Below, in pieces: positions 46,247 to 55,679 of a stretch of DNA of 64,000 bases (position 1 is the stretch's first letter; every line of letters begins with the position of its first letter). The DNA lies in NCBI GenBank assembly GCA_947501275.1, contig CANMVD010000003.1:62001-126000 (forward strand), written 5' to 3'. This stretch comes from an uncultured Tateyamaria sp. GTDB lineage: Bacteria; Pseudomonadota; Alphaproteobacteria; Rhodobacterales; Rhodobacteraceae. A program made the translations under genes and the position numbers. The notes below the pieces were generated by a model. It was not told where the DNA came from and did no database searches. It saw only the letters and a program-made list of their open reading frames with translations.

Positions 46247-47605
46247 TTACTGGTTTGGTAACAAGAAGAGTGCCAACTCAGGTGTAAGGGCCACAAGGAA
46301 CCAGACAGCCAGCAGTGACACGAGATACATTGTCGAATACCGCAGCAATCGGAAATATGGAACACCCGTCACTCCGGACGCCACGTAGAGGTTCAGGCCA
46401 TAGGGCGGCGTGATAAAGCCGATTGACGCACCCACAAGGAAGATGACCGCAAAGTGGATCGGATCAACGCCCACAGATGCAGCAATCGGCGCCAGAATGG
46501 GCGCCATGATGATGGTCACGGGCAGTGATTCAAGGATCATGCCTGCGACAAACACCATCGCCATTGCCGTGAACAGAACGGGATAGTAGCCGCCCATGGA
46601 GGTCACGAAATTGCCGATGACCTCTTGGGCACCAAGCAACGACAGGATCTGCTGCATCACAACCGACACAGCGATCAGCGGCGCAAGGATACCCGAGATC
46701 TGCGCAGAACGCACAACGATGGATGGCACATCCTGCAGACGGAAACCTTCGACCACGAACATGGAAGTCACCGACTTTTCCTCGATAGGCGTGTCCGCAT
46801 CCATCCCCAGCATCTTGTTCGCCGGGAAGCTGAGCATACCGACGATGATACAGAAACCAACCGTCACGCCTGCCGCCTCTGTGGGCGAGAATTTACCGGT
46901 GTAGATCCCCCAGAGCACGAGGCCGATGGCAAAGAAGCCAAGCCAAGCACCAATACCGGATTTGAACACCCGCATGAAGGACAGCTTGATCAGATAGCCC
47001 CACCCATTGATGGAGCAAACGATGAAGCAGGCCGCCATCATGGCAATAACCATCAGCGTTCCGGGAATGATGCCCGCGATGAACAGGTCTGAAATCGGCA
47101 GGTTCATCAGGAAGCCATAGACGATGAAGATGATCGAGGGCGGGATGATGATCCCGACCGTACCACCCGCAGCCGCAGTGGCCGCGGAGAAACGCTCGTC
47201 ATAACCACCCTTCACCATCTCAGGGTGCAGCATTGACCCGATGGTGGCTGTGGTGGCCGAGTTCGATCCCGAGATCGCAGCGAACAATCCGCACGCCCCA
47301 AGCGAGGCCATTGCCAGACCGCCGCGCAGCCAACCCAGACAGGCATAGGCAAAGTCCGACAGTCGTTTTGCAATGCCTGACTTGTTGATCAGGTCCCCGG
47401 TCAGAATGAACAGCGGCATCGCCATCAGGGCAAAGCCATCCTTGAACACGTTGAGCAGTTCAGCCCCCGTGTTGTCGAGTGTCAGGCCCAGCACAAAGCT
47501 GCACCCCACCACCCAGTAGAAGATGATCAGCAGAACCGGCGTCCCCATCATGAACAGGAACGTCACCGCCAGCGAGATAATGGTAATCCATGTTGCGTCG
47601 GTCAT
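46247..47605 (-). CDS. dctM: TRAP transporter large permease
   Basis: The 452-residue DctM-type sodium-coupled permease, from the ATG at 47605, overlaps the small-subunit stop by one base. It has about twelve spans, with the family features ISGSNSATTATIGSMLHPEM and AAGGTVGIIIPPSIIFIVYG in the first half, and GASIGFITPPYGLNLYVASG in the second. An extra cytoplasmic loop of about 40 residues (NKMLGMDADTPIEEKSVTS) is seen in the middle. The frame is open beyond the start but only as shadow of the small subunit. Confidence 0.95.
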   Translation of the reverse strand: MTDATWITIISLAVTFLFMMGTPVLLIIFYWVVGCSFVLGLTLDNTGAELLNVFKDGFALMAMPLFILTGDLINKSGIAKRLSDFAYACLGWLRGGLAMASLGACGLFAAISGSNSATTATIGSMLHPEMVKGGYDERFSAATAAAGGTVGIIIPPSIIFIVYGFLMNLPISDLFIAGIIPGTLMVIAMMAACFIVCSINGWGYLIKLSFMRVFKSGIGAWLGFFAIGLVLWGIYTGKFSPTEAAGVTVGFCIIVGMLSFPANKMLGMDADTPIEEKSVTSMFVVEGFRLQDVPSIVVRSAQISGILAPLIAVSVVMQQILSLLGAQEVIGNFVTSMGGYYPVLFTAMAMVFVAGMILESLPVTIIMAPILAPIAASVGVDPIHFAVIFLVGASIGFITPPYGLNLYVASGVTGVPYFRLLRYSTMYLVSLLAVWFLVALTPELALFLLPNQ

Positions 47606-48450
47606 TAGGTGTCCCCCCCGATAACGGCTTGCTCGATCATCGGACCATCGCCTTTGAACTTGGTGAAATCTTCGATCATGTTTTCGATGGCGCGGGCGGC
47701 CAACAGGATAAAGCACAGCGGCATCGTCAGCAGGAACCACCAGCGCATGATGTCATCCGTGCCGAGCACGATGGCAAAGTTGTCGTAAGTGTTCACCGTG
47801 ACACGCGACGTCGTGGTGACTGCAATAACGCAGAACAAAAGCCACAGAACGTTGTCGAAGGTCAGCCAGAACAGCTGCCCCTTGCGGCCCAGCTTTGTGC
47901 GGAATTCGGAAAAACTCAGGTGCGTGCGAAGGCGGATGTTCAGCGCGCAGCCATACCATGCCATGACCATGAACAAGAGCGGCGGGATGGTTGTGGACCA
48001 CGGCACCTGCACCGAAAACACGAAACGCTGGATCACACCGACAAAAATGATGACGGCCATAATGATGTAGCAATAGACAACGATGGTCCGCTCCGGGGAC
48101 CGCTCGAACAGGATCAGCAGGATCGGAAGCATCACAAGCAACAGGCGGTGATTGTCGCCTGTGGCTGATTTCAACGCCTCTGCCACCGGCGGCAGGAATG
48201 CCGCGCACAGGGCAATCGTAAGGATAATGGCAATGATCGGATGGGTGTATTTCGTCGTCGATACCCCAAGACGTTGCTCAAAACCTTCGGCAAGCCGCTC
48301 TCGGTAGTAAAACAGGACAGCGCCGATCAACGTCAGCGGGGCAAAGACGTACCATGCCGCATCTGACCTGTAGGCTTTGACCACATTGAAATTAATGTCA
48401 CCACTCAACGTCGCTGTGACGATGGTCGACATATCCGCCAAGATTGACAT
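47605..48450 (-). CDS. dctQ: TRAP transporter small permease (long form)
   Basis: The 281-residue small membrane component of the TRAP system is well above the usual 160-200 residues. The DctQ-like region is the second half (about residues 125-270: IMAVIIFVGVIQRFVFSVQVPW, then LFMVMAWYGCALNIRLRTHL and SFSEFRTKLGRKGQ); the first half adds about three extra hydrophobic segments. This long form occurs with some DctM/DctP sets. Its stop overlaps the dctM ATG, and a strong hairpin terminator separates it from dctP. Confidence 0.85.
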   Translation of the reverse strand: MSILADMSTIVTATLSGDINFNVVKAYRSDAAWYVFAPLTLIGAVLFYYRERLAEGFEQRLGVSTTKYTHPIIAIILTIALCAAFLPPVAEALKSATGDNHRLLLVMLPILLILFERSPERTIVVYCYIIMAVIIFVGVIQRFVFSVQVPWSTTIPPLLFMVMAWYGCALNIRLRTHLSFSEFRTKLGRKGQLFWLTFDNVLWLLFCVIAVTTTSRVTVNTYDNFAIVLGTDDIMRWWFLLTMPLCFILLAARAIENMIEDFTKFKGDGPMIEQAVIGGDT

Positions 48451-48512
48451 CTCGCGCCCCTCCCATTGATTCTGGTTTTTGCCAACTATGACGTCTTTTT
48501 GCGTCTGGTGAC

Positions 48513-48546
48513 AAAAAAAGCCGACCCCGGGATCCGGGATCGGCTT
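48513..48546 (-). terminator. Intrinsic terminator between dctP and dctQ
   Basis: Read on the minus strand, AAGCCGATCCCGG pairs with CCGGGGTCGGCTT (48546 to 48518, one mismatch) and is followed by a run of seven T (48519-48513). It lies 18 bases after the dctP stop. Partial read-through would give the usual excess of binding protein over permease. Confidence 0.9.
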
Positions 48547-48563
48547 GGTCGTTCAACCTAGAT

Positions 48564-49796
48564 TTAGGCTTTCCACCAACGACGGGGTTCGACGTTCTCA
48601 GGCAGTGTGTCGCCTGGGATCGTGCGGACTTCGTCGTAGATTTCCTGGTAGGTGTCTGCGCCACCCTGCCAGCCGTTGATGCGCTCGCGCCATTCTTCCC
48701 ACAGCTGTGGCTGGAATTCTGGCGAACACATTTCTTCGGCCTTCTTGAGCTCTGCGTCGGACAAGAATGCGTTGCGCACGTTGTTCTCGGCAAAGATCGT
48801 TCCGGGCAGTTGTGGATCGGACTGACCAACAGTCTTGATCAAGGCGACTTCGTTTGCCGCCTGAACGTGGACCTGCGCCCAGTAGGACGATTCCATCACT
48901 TCGTCCTGCAACTCGCCACCAAGGCTGTCAAAGACACCCGCGTTCATGGCTGTGTGCTCTGTACCGCAGAAGAAGTTCAGGTTCACTGACTGGCTAACCA
49001 CAGGCGACATGTTGGCATATGCCACGGCCGAGGCCCATGTTTCTGCACCATCGATCAGACCCTGCTTCAGACCGTCAAGCGTTTCTTCCCATGCAACCGG
49101 AACCGGGTTCAGGTTCAAAGCAGTCATTGCGATACGGCCAAGCTGAGTGCCCGTGACGCGGTTTTTCGTGCCGAACAACTGCTCGACAGATGTAACTGTT
49201 GGCTTGTCTTCCCATGCCAGACCCAACTGGATGCCGCGCAATTCAGCGTGGCTGAACAGGAACTTCAGGCCGTGACGACGCTCATAGGGCTCGCGCAGCA
49301 GCGCTTGGCTCTTGGGCGAGTACAGGAAGTGGAACTGGTCGGCGCGGTTACGGAACATGTACGCATAGTCCAGCACGTTCAGATATGGTGCACCACCGGC
49401 AGAGTTCTGAGTCGAAGCCGCATAGATATCGACGATACCTTGCTGACACTTCTCAACACAGGACACCTGACCACAGATCTGGTTGTCGCCAATGAACTCG
49501 ACGCGAATCTCACCGTCGGTGCGGCTTTCGAGGTCGCGCGCGAATTCCAGCGCACCGGCGCGTTCGATCAAAAGGTTGCGCGCGTTGAAGCCCGCAGCGC
49601 CGAATTTCAGCGTGAACTTGGGCTCTTTGGCAAAGCGTTTTTCGTATGTCGATTCTGCCGCAGATGCCAAGTTTGCAAGGCTCATCGCCCCACCAAACCC
49701 TGTCGCCGCCATGAGCGTTGAGCTCATGCCATAGCGTCCTGCAACCCTAAACAAATCGCGGCGGGAAATGCCGTTCAGTTTGTTCCCTAATCCCAT
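48564..49796 (-). CDS. dctP: TRAP transporter substrate-binding protein (DctP type)
   Basis: The 410-residue periplasmic binding protein, from the ATG at 49796, has GGGAGGA upstream. A Tat-type leader (ISRRDLFRVAGRYGMSS) ends near the ANLASAAES region, so export is probably in folded form. The body is DctP-like (LKFGAAGFNARNLLIERAG; GLIDGAETWASA). It carries a cysteine-rich segment, CGQVSCVEKCQQG, near residues 106-118, which is unusual for the family and may make disulfides or bind metal, a reason for Tat export. The ligand is unknown; the divergent GMC dehydrogenase hints at an alcohol or its acid. Confidence 0.93.
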   Translation of the reverse strand: MGLGNKLNGISRRDLFRVAGRYGMSSTLMAATGFGGAMSLANLASAAESTYEKRFAKEPKFTLKFGAAGFNARNLLIERAGALEFARDLESRTDGEIRVEFIGDNQICGQVSCVEKCQQGIVDIYAASTQNSAGGAPYLNVLDYAYMFRNRADQFHFLYSPKSQALLREPYERRHGLKFLFSHAELRGIQLGLAWEDKPTVTSVEQLFGTKNRVTGTQLGRIAMTALNLNPVPVAWEETLDGLKQGLIDGAETWASAVAYANMSPVVSQSVNLNFFCGTEHTAMNAGVFDSLGGELQDEVMESSYWAQVHVQAANEVALIKTVGQSDPQLPGTIFAENNVRNAFLSDAELKKAEEMCSPEFQPQLWEEWRERINGWQGGADTYQEIYDEVRTIPGDTLPENVEPRRWWKA

Positions 49797-49905
49797 GCTA
49801 TCCTCCCTGATGCACATTATTGAGACGTTTTATCTCAGAAAAGGCTAGCGCAGGAATTACATTCTGCATAGTCTTTTCTTACAAAATGTCACGGGAGGGG
49901 AAATT

Positions 49906-51501
49906 TTGGAGGCCGACTATATCGTCGTGGGAGCGGGCTCAGCAGGCTGTGTGCTTGCAAATAGACTCAGCGCAGACCCAAAAAACAAGGTTATTCTCCT
50001 GGAAGCAGGTGGTCGTGACCTGAACCCTTGGATTCACATTCCAGTGGGTTACTTCAAAACGATTCACAACCCGAACGTCGACTGGTGTTACAAAACCGAG
50101 CCGGATCCCGGGCTGAACGGACGCTCGATCGAGTGGCCGCGGGGCAAGGTGCTGGGCGGCTCGTCGTCGCTGAATGGCTTGCTCTATGTCCGCGGACAAC
50201 CCCAAGACTATGACCGCTGGGCCCAGATGGGCAATCGCGGCTGGGCATGGGACGATGTGTTACCCCTGTTCAAACGCTCCGAGAAAAACGAGCGTGGGGC
50301 TGACGAATACCATGGTGATCAGGGCGGGCTTTCGGTATCCAATATGCGCATTCAGCGCCCAATCACAGATGCATGGGTCGCGGCGGCGCAGGCGGCGGGC
50401 TATCCATTCAACCCGGATTACAACGGCGCCGAACAGGAAGGCGTCGGCTTTTTCCAACTGACAGCGCGCAATGGGCGACGCTGCTCGTCTGCTGTGGCGT
50501 TTCTCAATCCAGTGAAATCGCGGGAGAATCTACAAATCATCACCCGCGCGCAGGTCGAAAAGATTGAAATCACCGACAAACGCGCAACCGGCGTCACCTA
50601 CAAGGATCGCAGCGGCAATTGGCAAACCGTCACGGCCCGCAAGGAAATTGTGTTGTCTGGCGGCGCGATCAACTCGCCCCAACTGCTGATGCTGTCGGGA
50701 ATCGGAGAGGCCGCGCAACTTCAGGAGCATGGCATTGACGTGGTGCATGATCTGCAAGGCGTCGGCAAAAACATGCAGGACCACCTGCAGGCACGCCTTG
50801 TCTACAAGTGCAACGAACCAACGCTCAATGACGAAGTACGCAGCTTGTTCGGGCAGGCCAAGATTGGCTTGAAATACCTGATGTTCAGGGCTGGGCCGAT
50901 GACAATGGCCGCCAGCCTTGCCACCGGGTTCATGAAGACGCGCAAGGAGCTGGAGACACCGGATATTCAATTCCATGTGCAGCCTTTGTCGGCGGAAAAT
51001 CCGGGCAAAGGGGCCGATCCGTTCTCGGCCTTCACCATGTCCGTCTGCCAATTGCGCCCGGAATCAAAGGGCGAGATACGTCTGGCCAGCAAGGATGGGC
51101 GGGCCTACCCCAAGATCATTCCGAACTACCTCAGCACGGAAACCGACTGCCGCACCATCGTCGAAGGCGTCAACATCGCCCGTCGCATTGCGCGGCACGC
51201 ACCGTTAACGTCTAAGATTTCGGAGGAGTTCCGCCCTCATGCGGATTTGCCGATGGATGACTATGATGCAACGCTGGACTGGGCGCGCAACAACACTGCT
51301 TCAATTTACCACCCAACGGGCACCTGCCGCATGGGCAGCGACAAGTCAGCCGTGGTGGATGATGCTTTGCGCGTGCATGGCATTGCAGGGCTGCGTGTGG
51401 CGGATTGTTCGATCATGCCTGAGATTGTCAGCGGCAACACCAATGCGCCGGCCATCATGATCGGAGAGAAAGCATCGGATCTGATTCTCGGGCACGCCTG
51501 A
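49906..51501 (+). CDS. GMC-family choline/alcohol dehydrogenase-like flavoprotein
   Basis: The 531-residue product of TTG start 49906 (GGGAGGGG at 49893-49900) is a glucose-methanol-choline oxidoreductase. It has the FAD motif VVGAGSAGCVLANRL at residues 7-20, GGSSSLNGLLYVRG (GMC signature 1), the GAINSPQLLMLSGIG signature 2 and the catalytic-base region YHPTGTCRMG near residue 467. It would oxidise a primary alcohol to the aldehyde, with electrons to the respiratory chain or oxygen. No choline-specific evidence is seen. It is divergent from dctP; the shared 109-base promoter suggests IclR control of both. Confidence 0.92.
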   Translation: MEADYIVVGAGSAGCVLANRLSADPKNKVILLEAGGRDLNPWIHIPVGYFKTIHNPNVDWCYKTEPDPGLNGRSIEWPRGKVLGGSSSLNGLLYVRGQPQDYDRWAQMGNRGWAWDDVLPLFKRSEKNERGADEYHGDQGGLSVSNMRIQRPITDAWVAAAQAAGYPFNPDYNGAEQEGVGFFQLTARNGRRCSSAVAFLNPVKSRENLQIITRAQVEKIEITDKRATGVTYKDRSGNWQTVTARKEIVLSGGAINSPQLLMLSGIGEAAQLQEHGIDVVHDLQGVGKNMQDHLQARLVYKCNEPTLNDEVRSLFGQAKIGLKYLMFRAGPMTMAASLATGFMKTRKELETPDIQFHVQPLSAENPGKGADPFSAFTMSVCQLRPESKGEIRLASKDGRAYPKIIPNYLSTETDCRTIVEGVNIARRIARHAPLTSKISEEFRPHADLPMDDYDATLDWARNNTASIYHPTGTCRMGSDKSAVVDDALRVHGIAGLRVADCSIMPEIVSGNTNAPAIMIGEKASDLILGHA

Positions 51502-51508
51502 GGTCAGA

Positions 51509-52525
51509 TCAACCGTCGCTGCGCCACTGGGCTTTTGGTTCGCACAAGGTTTGCAGGGACTGAACGGGCGCACCGCCGAGACGTGCGATCAACAGGCGTG
51601 CAAGTTCGCCGCCAGTTTCGACAAGGTCTTCTGCAACTGTGTCGATGGCCGGGTACAGCAGCGGCAGCAGGTCGGTTGTCTGACGACAAATCAGCTCGTA
51701 ATCCGCGCCGAATGTCATGCCTTTGTCCCCCATCCCCCCCATCAGAGCGAGAGTCGCAAGTTCATTGTTGCTGATAATCGCATCATAGCGGTGTGACTGG
51801 CTGGCAAGCCTCTGCCCAAAGGCACGTGCGGTTTCAGTAGATACGAGAATGCCAGTATCCGTCGCCACTTCACCCGTCAGACCATGACGACCCAGGCTGC
51901 GGTGAAAGCTGCCAGAAATCTTGGCGAAGTTGGTGGTGCCATCATCCTCTGCCACCAACAGAAAACGTGTACGACCCCGCAATTGCAGGCGCTCTACGGC
52001 CACTTCAACAAAGCGTTCGACGTGAAAATCGTGAAACGGGTGCGGGGCGTAGAATTCGGTGCGGCCATGGCAGACAAATGGAAAGTCTGCATCCATCAGC
52101 ATCTGTACGCGCGGGTCGCGCGCACTTGTGTGGGTCAGGATCAAACCGTCAGCTGTACGATTCTTGAGTACGTAGCGCACAGACGTTTCGGGATCGGCGT
52201 CCGCTAGATCCGGAATGACGTTGAGATGGAATTTCGTGCCACGCAAATGCGCACCAATCCCCTCGATCATCTGGCGGGTGTAGTCGATGGTATTCTTGGC
52301 CGGCGACTGAACCAGCGTCAGAACATTGGTCTGGCCCGTGCGCAAGCGCACCCCCGCCCGGTTGGGCACATATCCCACCTCCTCGGCGGCACGCGCGATC
52401 TTCTCACGCGTCTCTTTCTTTAAACGGCTGCCATCGCGCAGAGACAGCGATACCGTTGACAGGCTCAGCCCCGTCAATTCCGCAATCGTTTTCAGCGTCG
52501 GTGGTTTCTTGTTTGCTTCGGTCAC
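51509..52525 (-). CDS. LacI-family transcriptional regulator
   Basis: The 338-residue product, from a GTG at 52525, has a LacI helix-turn-helix at residues 10-32 (TLKTIAELTGLSLSTVSLSLRD) with hinge helix NRAGVRLRTGQTNVL, and a periplasmic-binding-protein-like effector domain. The longer frame reaching 52708 runs over the operators and has no HTH role, so the GTG start is preferred. It is divergent from the sugar-type importer operon and faces the two palindromes at 52594 and 52695. It probably represses the importer and itself until the imported glycoside or a metabolite binds. Confidence 0.92.
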   Translation of the reverse strand: MTEANKKPPTLKTIAELTGLSLSTVSLSLRDGSRLKKETREKIARAAEEVGYVPNRAGVRLRTGQTNVLTLVQSPAKNTIDYTRQMIEGIGAHLRGTKFHLNVIPDLADADPETSVRYVLKNRTADGLILTHTSARDPRVQMLMDADFPFVCHGRTEFYAPHPFHDFHVERFVEVAVERLQLRGRTRFLLVAEDDGTTNFAKISGSFHRSLGRHGLTGEVATDTGILVSTETARAFGQRLASQSHRYDAIISNNELATLALMGGMGDKGMTFGADYELICRQTTDLLPLLYPAIDTVAEDLVETGGELARLLIARLGGAPVQSLQTLCEPKAQWRSDG

Positions 52526-52593
52526 AGGCTCAACACGGTTTGACTGAGTATAAGTGGTACAGGGACAGCCGCTCAACACAACCACGAATCGCG

Positions 52594-52607
52594 TTGCATC
52601 GATGCAA
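52594..52607. promoter_or_regulatory. LacI-type operator 1, TTGCATCGATGCAA
   Basis: A perfect 14-bp palindrome with the central CG typical of LacI-family sites, in the divergent promoter between the LacI gene and the importer operon. A half-related sequence, CTGCATCGCAG, lies near 52630-52640. Confidence 0.8.
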
Positions 52608-52694
52608 TTGTTGCACTGCGCCATCAACGCTGCATCGCAGAAAAATCCATAAAATGCTGCGATTTCAATTGATTTTGGCCAATTCAGAAATTTG

Positions 52695-52708
52695 TTGCAT
52701 CGTTGCAA
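52695..52708. promoter_or_regulatory. LacI-type operator 2, TTGCATCGTTGCAA
   Basis: This 14-mer differs from operator 1 at one position (T for A) and lies 101 bases from it, close to the importer start. Two sites about nine and a half helical turns apart are suited to repression by DNA looping. Confidence 0.78.
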
Positions 52709-52802
52709 TAAATTGACGCAGGATAAGCGCGTGACCGGAGCCGCCCAGCCTGGGCCGGACCCGAAAAACGATCAAACAGACACCATGGGGGAGGAAACAC
52801 TC

Positions 52803-54161
52803 ATGACACCGACCAAAGGCCTAACGGGCCGATTGCTGCTTGGCACCGCGCTTGGCCTTGCCATCAGCGCGAGCGCCGCACTCGCGGACGACATTCGTTT
52901 CTGGACAACCGAAGAACAGCCCGAACGGCTGGCCAAACAACAATCAATGGCGGCGGCGTTTGAAAAAGCGACAGGCAACAAGGTGGAGGTCATTCCCGTC
53001 TCCGAAACAGATCTTGGCACGCGCACAACGGCAGCCTTTGCCGCGGGTGACCTGCCGGACGTGATTTACCACCCTCTGCAATATGCGCTGCCATGGGCTG
53101 AGGCCGGCATTCTGGACACCGAAGCGGCAACCGAGGTTGTGGATGGGCTCGGCCGCGATACCTTCGCCTCTGGTCCGTTGAGCATGGCCGCATATGATGG
53201 CGATATCGCCTCGGTGCCTGTCGATGGCTGGACACAAATGGTGGTCTACCGCGCCGATCTGTTTGCGGAAAAAGGTCTCGAGCCTCCCAACAGCTATGCC
53301 AATGTCGAAGCAGCCCTTGCGGCGCTGCACAATCCACCGTCCATGTACGGCTTTGTGGCTGCGACCAAGGTGGACGAAGGCTTTATGAGCCAAGTGCTTG
53401 AGCATGTGTTCCTTGCAAACGGTGTCAGCCCGGTTGGCGACAATGGCTTCCAAGAGCTGGACCCTGCCGCAACCACCGAAGTTCTGAATTTCTACAAGGC
53501 GATTGCCAAGGCATCCCCTCCCGGAGAGCTGTACTGGAAGCAGTCGCGTGAACTTTATTTTGCAGGGCAAGCTGCAATGATCATCTGGTCGCCCTTCATT
53601 CTTGATGAACTGGCTGGACTGCGCGACAGCGCCGCCCCCACGATCAACGACGATCCAACCACCCGTGAACTTGCAGCAGCAACGGGCATCGTGACCAACT
53701 TTGCTGGCCCGTCCAACCCTGAGGGTGCGGCATGGGGTGACGTCCGTTACTTTGGGATCACGAACGACGCCGACACGGAAACCGCGCAAGCATTTGTCGA
53801 ATTCTCGATGAACGATGGCTACATGGACACGCTGTCCATCGCCGCCGAGGGCAAGTTCCCCGTGCGCACAGGCACTGCGGATGAACCCGGCAAGTTCTCC
53901 GCAGCTTGGTCGGAAATTCCAGTCGGTGTAGATCGCAAAGCCCCGATGAAAGATCTCTATTCTGCTGAGATGCTGGATGAAATCGTGGGTGGTCTGAAGG
54001 TGGCCAAACGCTGGGGCGTCGAGGAGAATCAGTTGGCGCTGGCCTCCAAGATGATCAACAGCCAGGCAATCAACCGCATTGTGCGTCAGTTCATTGATGA
54101 TGAGATTGATGCAGCGGCAGCAATCGCAGCCATGAACACCGAGCTGGCAGCCGTCAACTAA
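52803..54161 (+). CDS. Sugar-type ABC transporter substrate-binding protein
   Basis: The 452-residue family 1 solute-binding protein, from the ATG at 52803 (GGAGG at about 52789-52793), has a signal peptide ending near ISASAALADD. The mature protein opens IRFWTTEEQPERLAKQQSMAAAFEKATG, has the cleft-forming LPDVIYHPLQYALPWAEAG and VDGWTQMVVYRADLF blocks and no lipobox. It is the first gene of the importer operon and ends in front of a strong hairpin at 54200 that may hold its message level above that of the permeases. The ligand is inferred to be a glycoside because of the GH63-like hydrolase in the operon. Confidence 0.93.
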   Translation: MTPTKGLTGRLLLGTALGLAISASAALADDIRFWTTEEQPERLAKQQSMAAAFEKATGNKVEVIPVSETDLGTRTTAAFAAGDLPDVIYHPLQYALPWAEAGILDTEAATEVVDGLGRDTFASGPLSMAAYDGDIASVPVDGWTQMVVYRADLFAEKGLEPPNSYANVEAALAALHNPPSMYGFVAATKVDEGFMSQVLEHVFLANGVSPVGDNGFQELDPAATTEVLNFYKAIAKASPPGELYWKQSRELYFAGQAAMIIWSPFILDELAGLRDSAAPTINDDPTTRELAAATGIVTNFAGPSNPEGAAWGDVRYFGITNDADTETAQAFVEFSMNDGYMDTLSIAAEGKFPVRTGTADEPGKFSAAWSEIPVGVDRKAPMKDLYSAEMLDEIVGGLKVAKRWGVEENQLALASKMINSQAINRIVRQFIDDEIDAAAAIAAMNTELAAVN

Positions 54162-54199
54162 GGCACCAGCAAAGGTCAGTGCCATCAGCGGCAGATCTT

Positions 54200-54231
54200 G
54201 TCGCGGCCCCTGCTCTGAAATGGGCCGCGAC
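54200..54231 (+). terminator. Intra-operon hairpin after the binding protein
   Basis: GTCGCGGCCC (54200-54209) pairs perfectly with GGGCCGCGAC (54222-54231), and a second GGGGGC/GCCCCC stem lies at 54282-54303. There is no T-tract, so these are more likely to stabilise the binding-protein message or attenuate the operon than to end it. Confidence 0.6.
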
Positions 54232-54331
54232 CATGTCGCAGATCGCATAACGATTATGAAAACTGAAAGACCAACTTTCCCGGGGGCGGGCCTGCTTGCC
54301 CCCAATCCCTCCCTTCATCCGAGATGATCCG

Positions 54332-55564
54332 ATGACAGCTCCTACTCCTCCCACCACACGCGGCGCCCTTGAACGGCGCGAAGCCCGGCTGGCATGGGGC
54401 CTTCTGTTGCCTACCATTGCAATTGTGAGCCTTGTCATCATCCTGCCATTGCTCTCGATTTTCTGGATCAGTTTCAAACCTGTTGGCCTTGCAGACCTGC
54501 GCCCTGTGGCCCCAGTTCTGCGGGAAAGCCTGCGCCAACGCGGCGGCGTGGATGTGATCGAATACAGGGTGCGCAATTCGTCTCAGCAAAAGGCGATTAC
54601 GGGACTGGGATTCAGCGACGAGATCCCCGACGGCGTGACCTTCACCGAATTGCCCGAAATCTGTTCGCTGGATGGGTCCAACCTCACATGCATCTATGGC
54701 GATGTAGAAGGTGGATTCAACGAACGCCTGCGCCTGCCGGTTACGCTGGACGGCGACCCCGATGCGTTGGAGGAGATCGTCGAAGGGTCTGAACCACGTG
54801 GTTTTGGCTCAGGAGATAACATTCTCACCAATTCGGAATTCACATTGAAGAATTTCACCCGCATCTTTGACGGGGCCGAGTTTTGGGCCGTTTTGTGGGC
54901 CACCATTTTCTACACGGTGGTTGGTACGGTTGGCGCGCTGGTGGTCGGTTTGTTTGCCGCCATGCTTTTGAACAAGGAATTCAAGGGCAAGGGCGTGTTG
55001 CGCGGCTTGTACCTGTTTCCCTACGTCTCACCGATTATCGCTGTCGCTTTTACCTGGGTTGCCCTGATGGATCCCTTTTCGGGATCACTCAATGCGCTGT
55101 TGATCCAGATGGGCGTGACTGACAGCCCGATCAATTTCTTTGGCCAACGCCCGCTTGCGTTGATCATGGTCACCGTGTTCGAGATCTGGCGCTACTTCCC
55201 GCTGTCGTTCCTGTTCATTCTCGCCCGGATGCAATCCATCGATACGGATATGTATGAGGCGGCGGACATGGACGGGGCGTCGCCGTTCCAGAAGTTCTGG
55301 TACCTCAGCCTGCCCATGCTGCTTGGCATCCTGTCGGTGCTGTTCCTGCTGCGCTTTATCTGGACCTTCAACAAGTTCGACGACATCTTCCTGTTGACAG
55401 GTGGCAATGCCGGGACGCGTACCTTGACGGTGAATGTCTACGAACAGGCCTTTGCGATTTCCAACATTGGTGCCGGTGCGGCTGTTGCTGTGGTGATCTT
55501 TGCCACGCTCCTTCTCTTTAGCGTCTTCTTCTTCAAATACATCAGCCAGGAGGAAGGATTGTGA
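54332..55564 (+). CDS. Sugar ABC permease (UgpA/MalF type) with inserted extracytoplasmic domain
   Basis: The 410-residue permease, from ATG 54332, has no strong ribosome site. The first span (WGLLLPTIAIVSLVIILPLLS) ends near residue 50. Then about 100 non-hydrophobic residues follow (roughly 50-165), including EYRVRNSSQQKAITGLGF and LPEICSLDGSNLTCIYGDV with two cysteines, before five further spans. A normal UgpA-type permease is about 290-300 residues, so the insertion is a real periplasmic domain comparable in position to the P2 loop of MalF. The C-terminal half has the EAA loop (DMYEAADMDGASPFQKFWYLSLPML). Confidence 0.92.
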   Translation: MTAPTPPTTRGALERREARLAWGLLLPTIAIVSLVIILPLLSIFWISFKPVGLADLRPVAPVLRESLRQRGGVDVIEYRVRNSSQQKAITGLGFSDEIPDGVTFTELPEICSLDGSNLTCIYGDVEGGFNERLRLPVTLDGDPDALEEIVEGSEPRGFGSGDNILTNSEFTLKNFTRIFDGAEFWAVLWATIFYTVVGTVGALVVGLFAAMLLNKEFKGKGVLRGLYLFPYVSPIIAVAFTWVALMDPFSGSLNALLIQMGVTDSPINFFGQRPLALIMVTVFEIWRYFPLSFLFILARMQSIDTDMYEAADMDGASPFQKFWYLSLPMLLGILSVLFLLRFIWTFNKFDDIFLLTGGNAGTRTLTVNVYEQAFAISNIGAGAAVAVVIFATLLLFSVFFFKYISQEEGL

Positions 55565-55605
55565 GCACGTACGCAAAACAAGTTTGCTGTTCGCCTGCGG
55601 CGGGC

Positions 55606-55645
55606 GGGGTCAGGGGCGCTGCCCCTCGGCCTGTGGCCTCACCCC
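55606..55645. repeat. Dispersed-type GC hairpin between the two permease genes
   Basis: AGGGGC (55612-55617) and GCCCCT (55621-55626) pair around GCT, flanked by GGGGT/ACCCC (55606-55610 and 55641-55645). It resembles the short GGGGCGCTGCCCC-type intergenic elements found repeatedly in Rhodobacteraceae. It occupies most of the 115-base gap in the operon. Confidence 0.5.
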
Positions 55646-55679
55646 GAAGTTTACATGGCAAGATGAAGGAGGATCAGAG

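Noticed and set aside
52944-54305. 453-codon minus-strand frame opposite the sugar receptor
   Set aside because: Shadow frame; the plus-strand receptor has signal peptide, operon context and family motifs.
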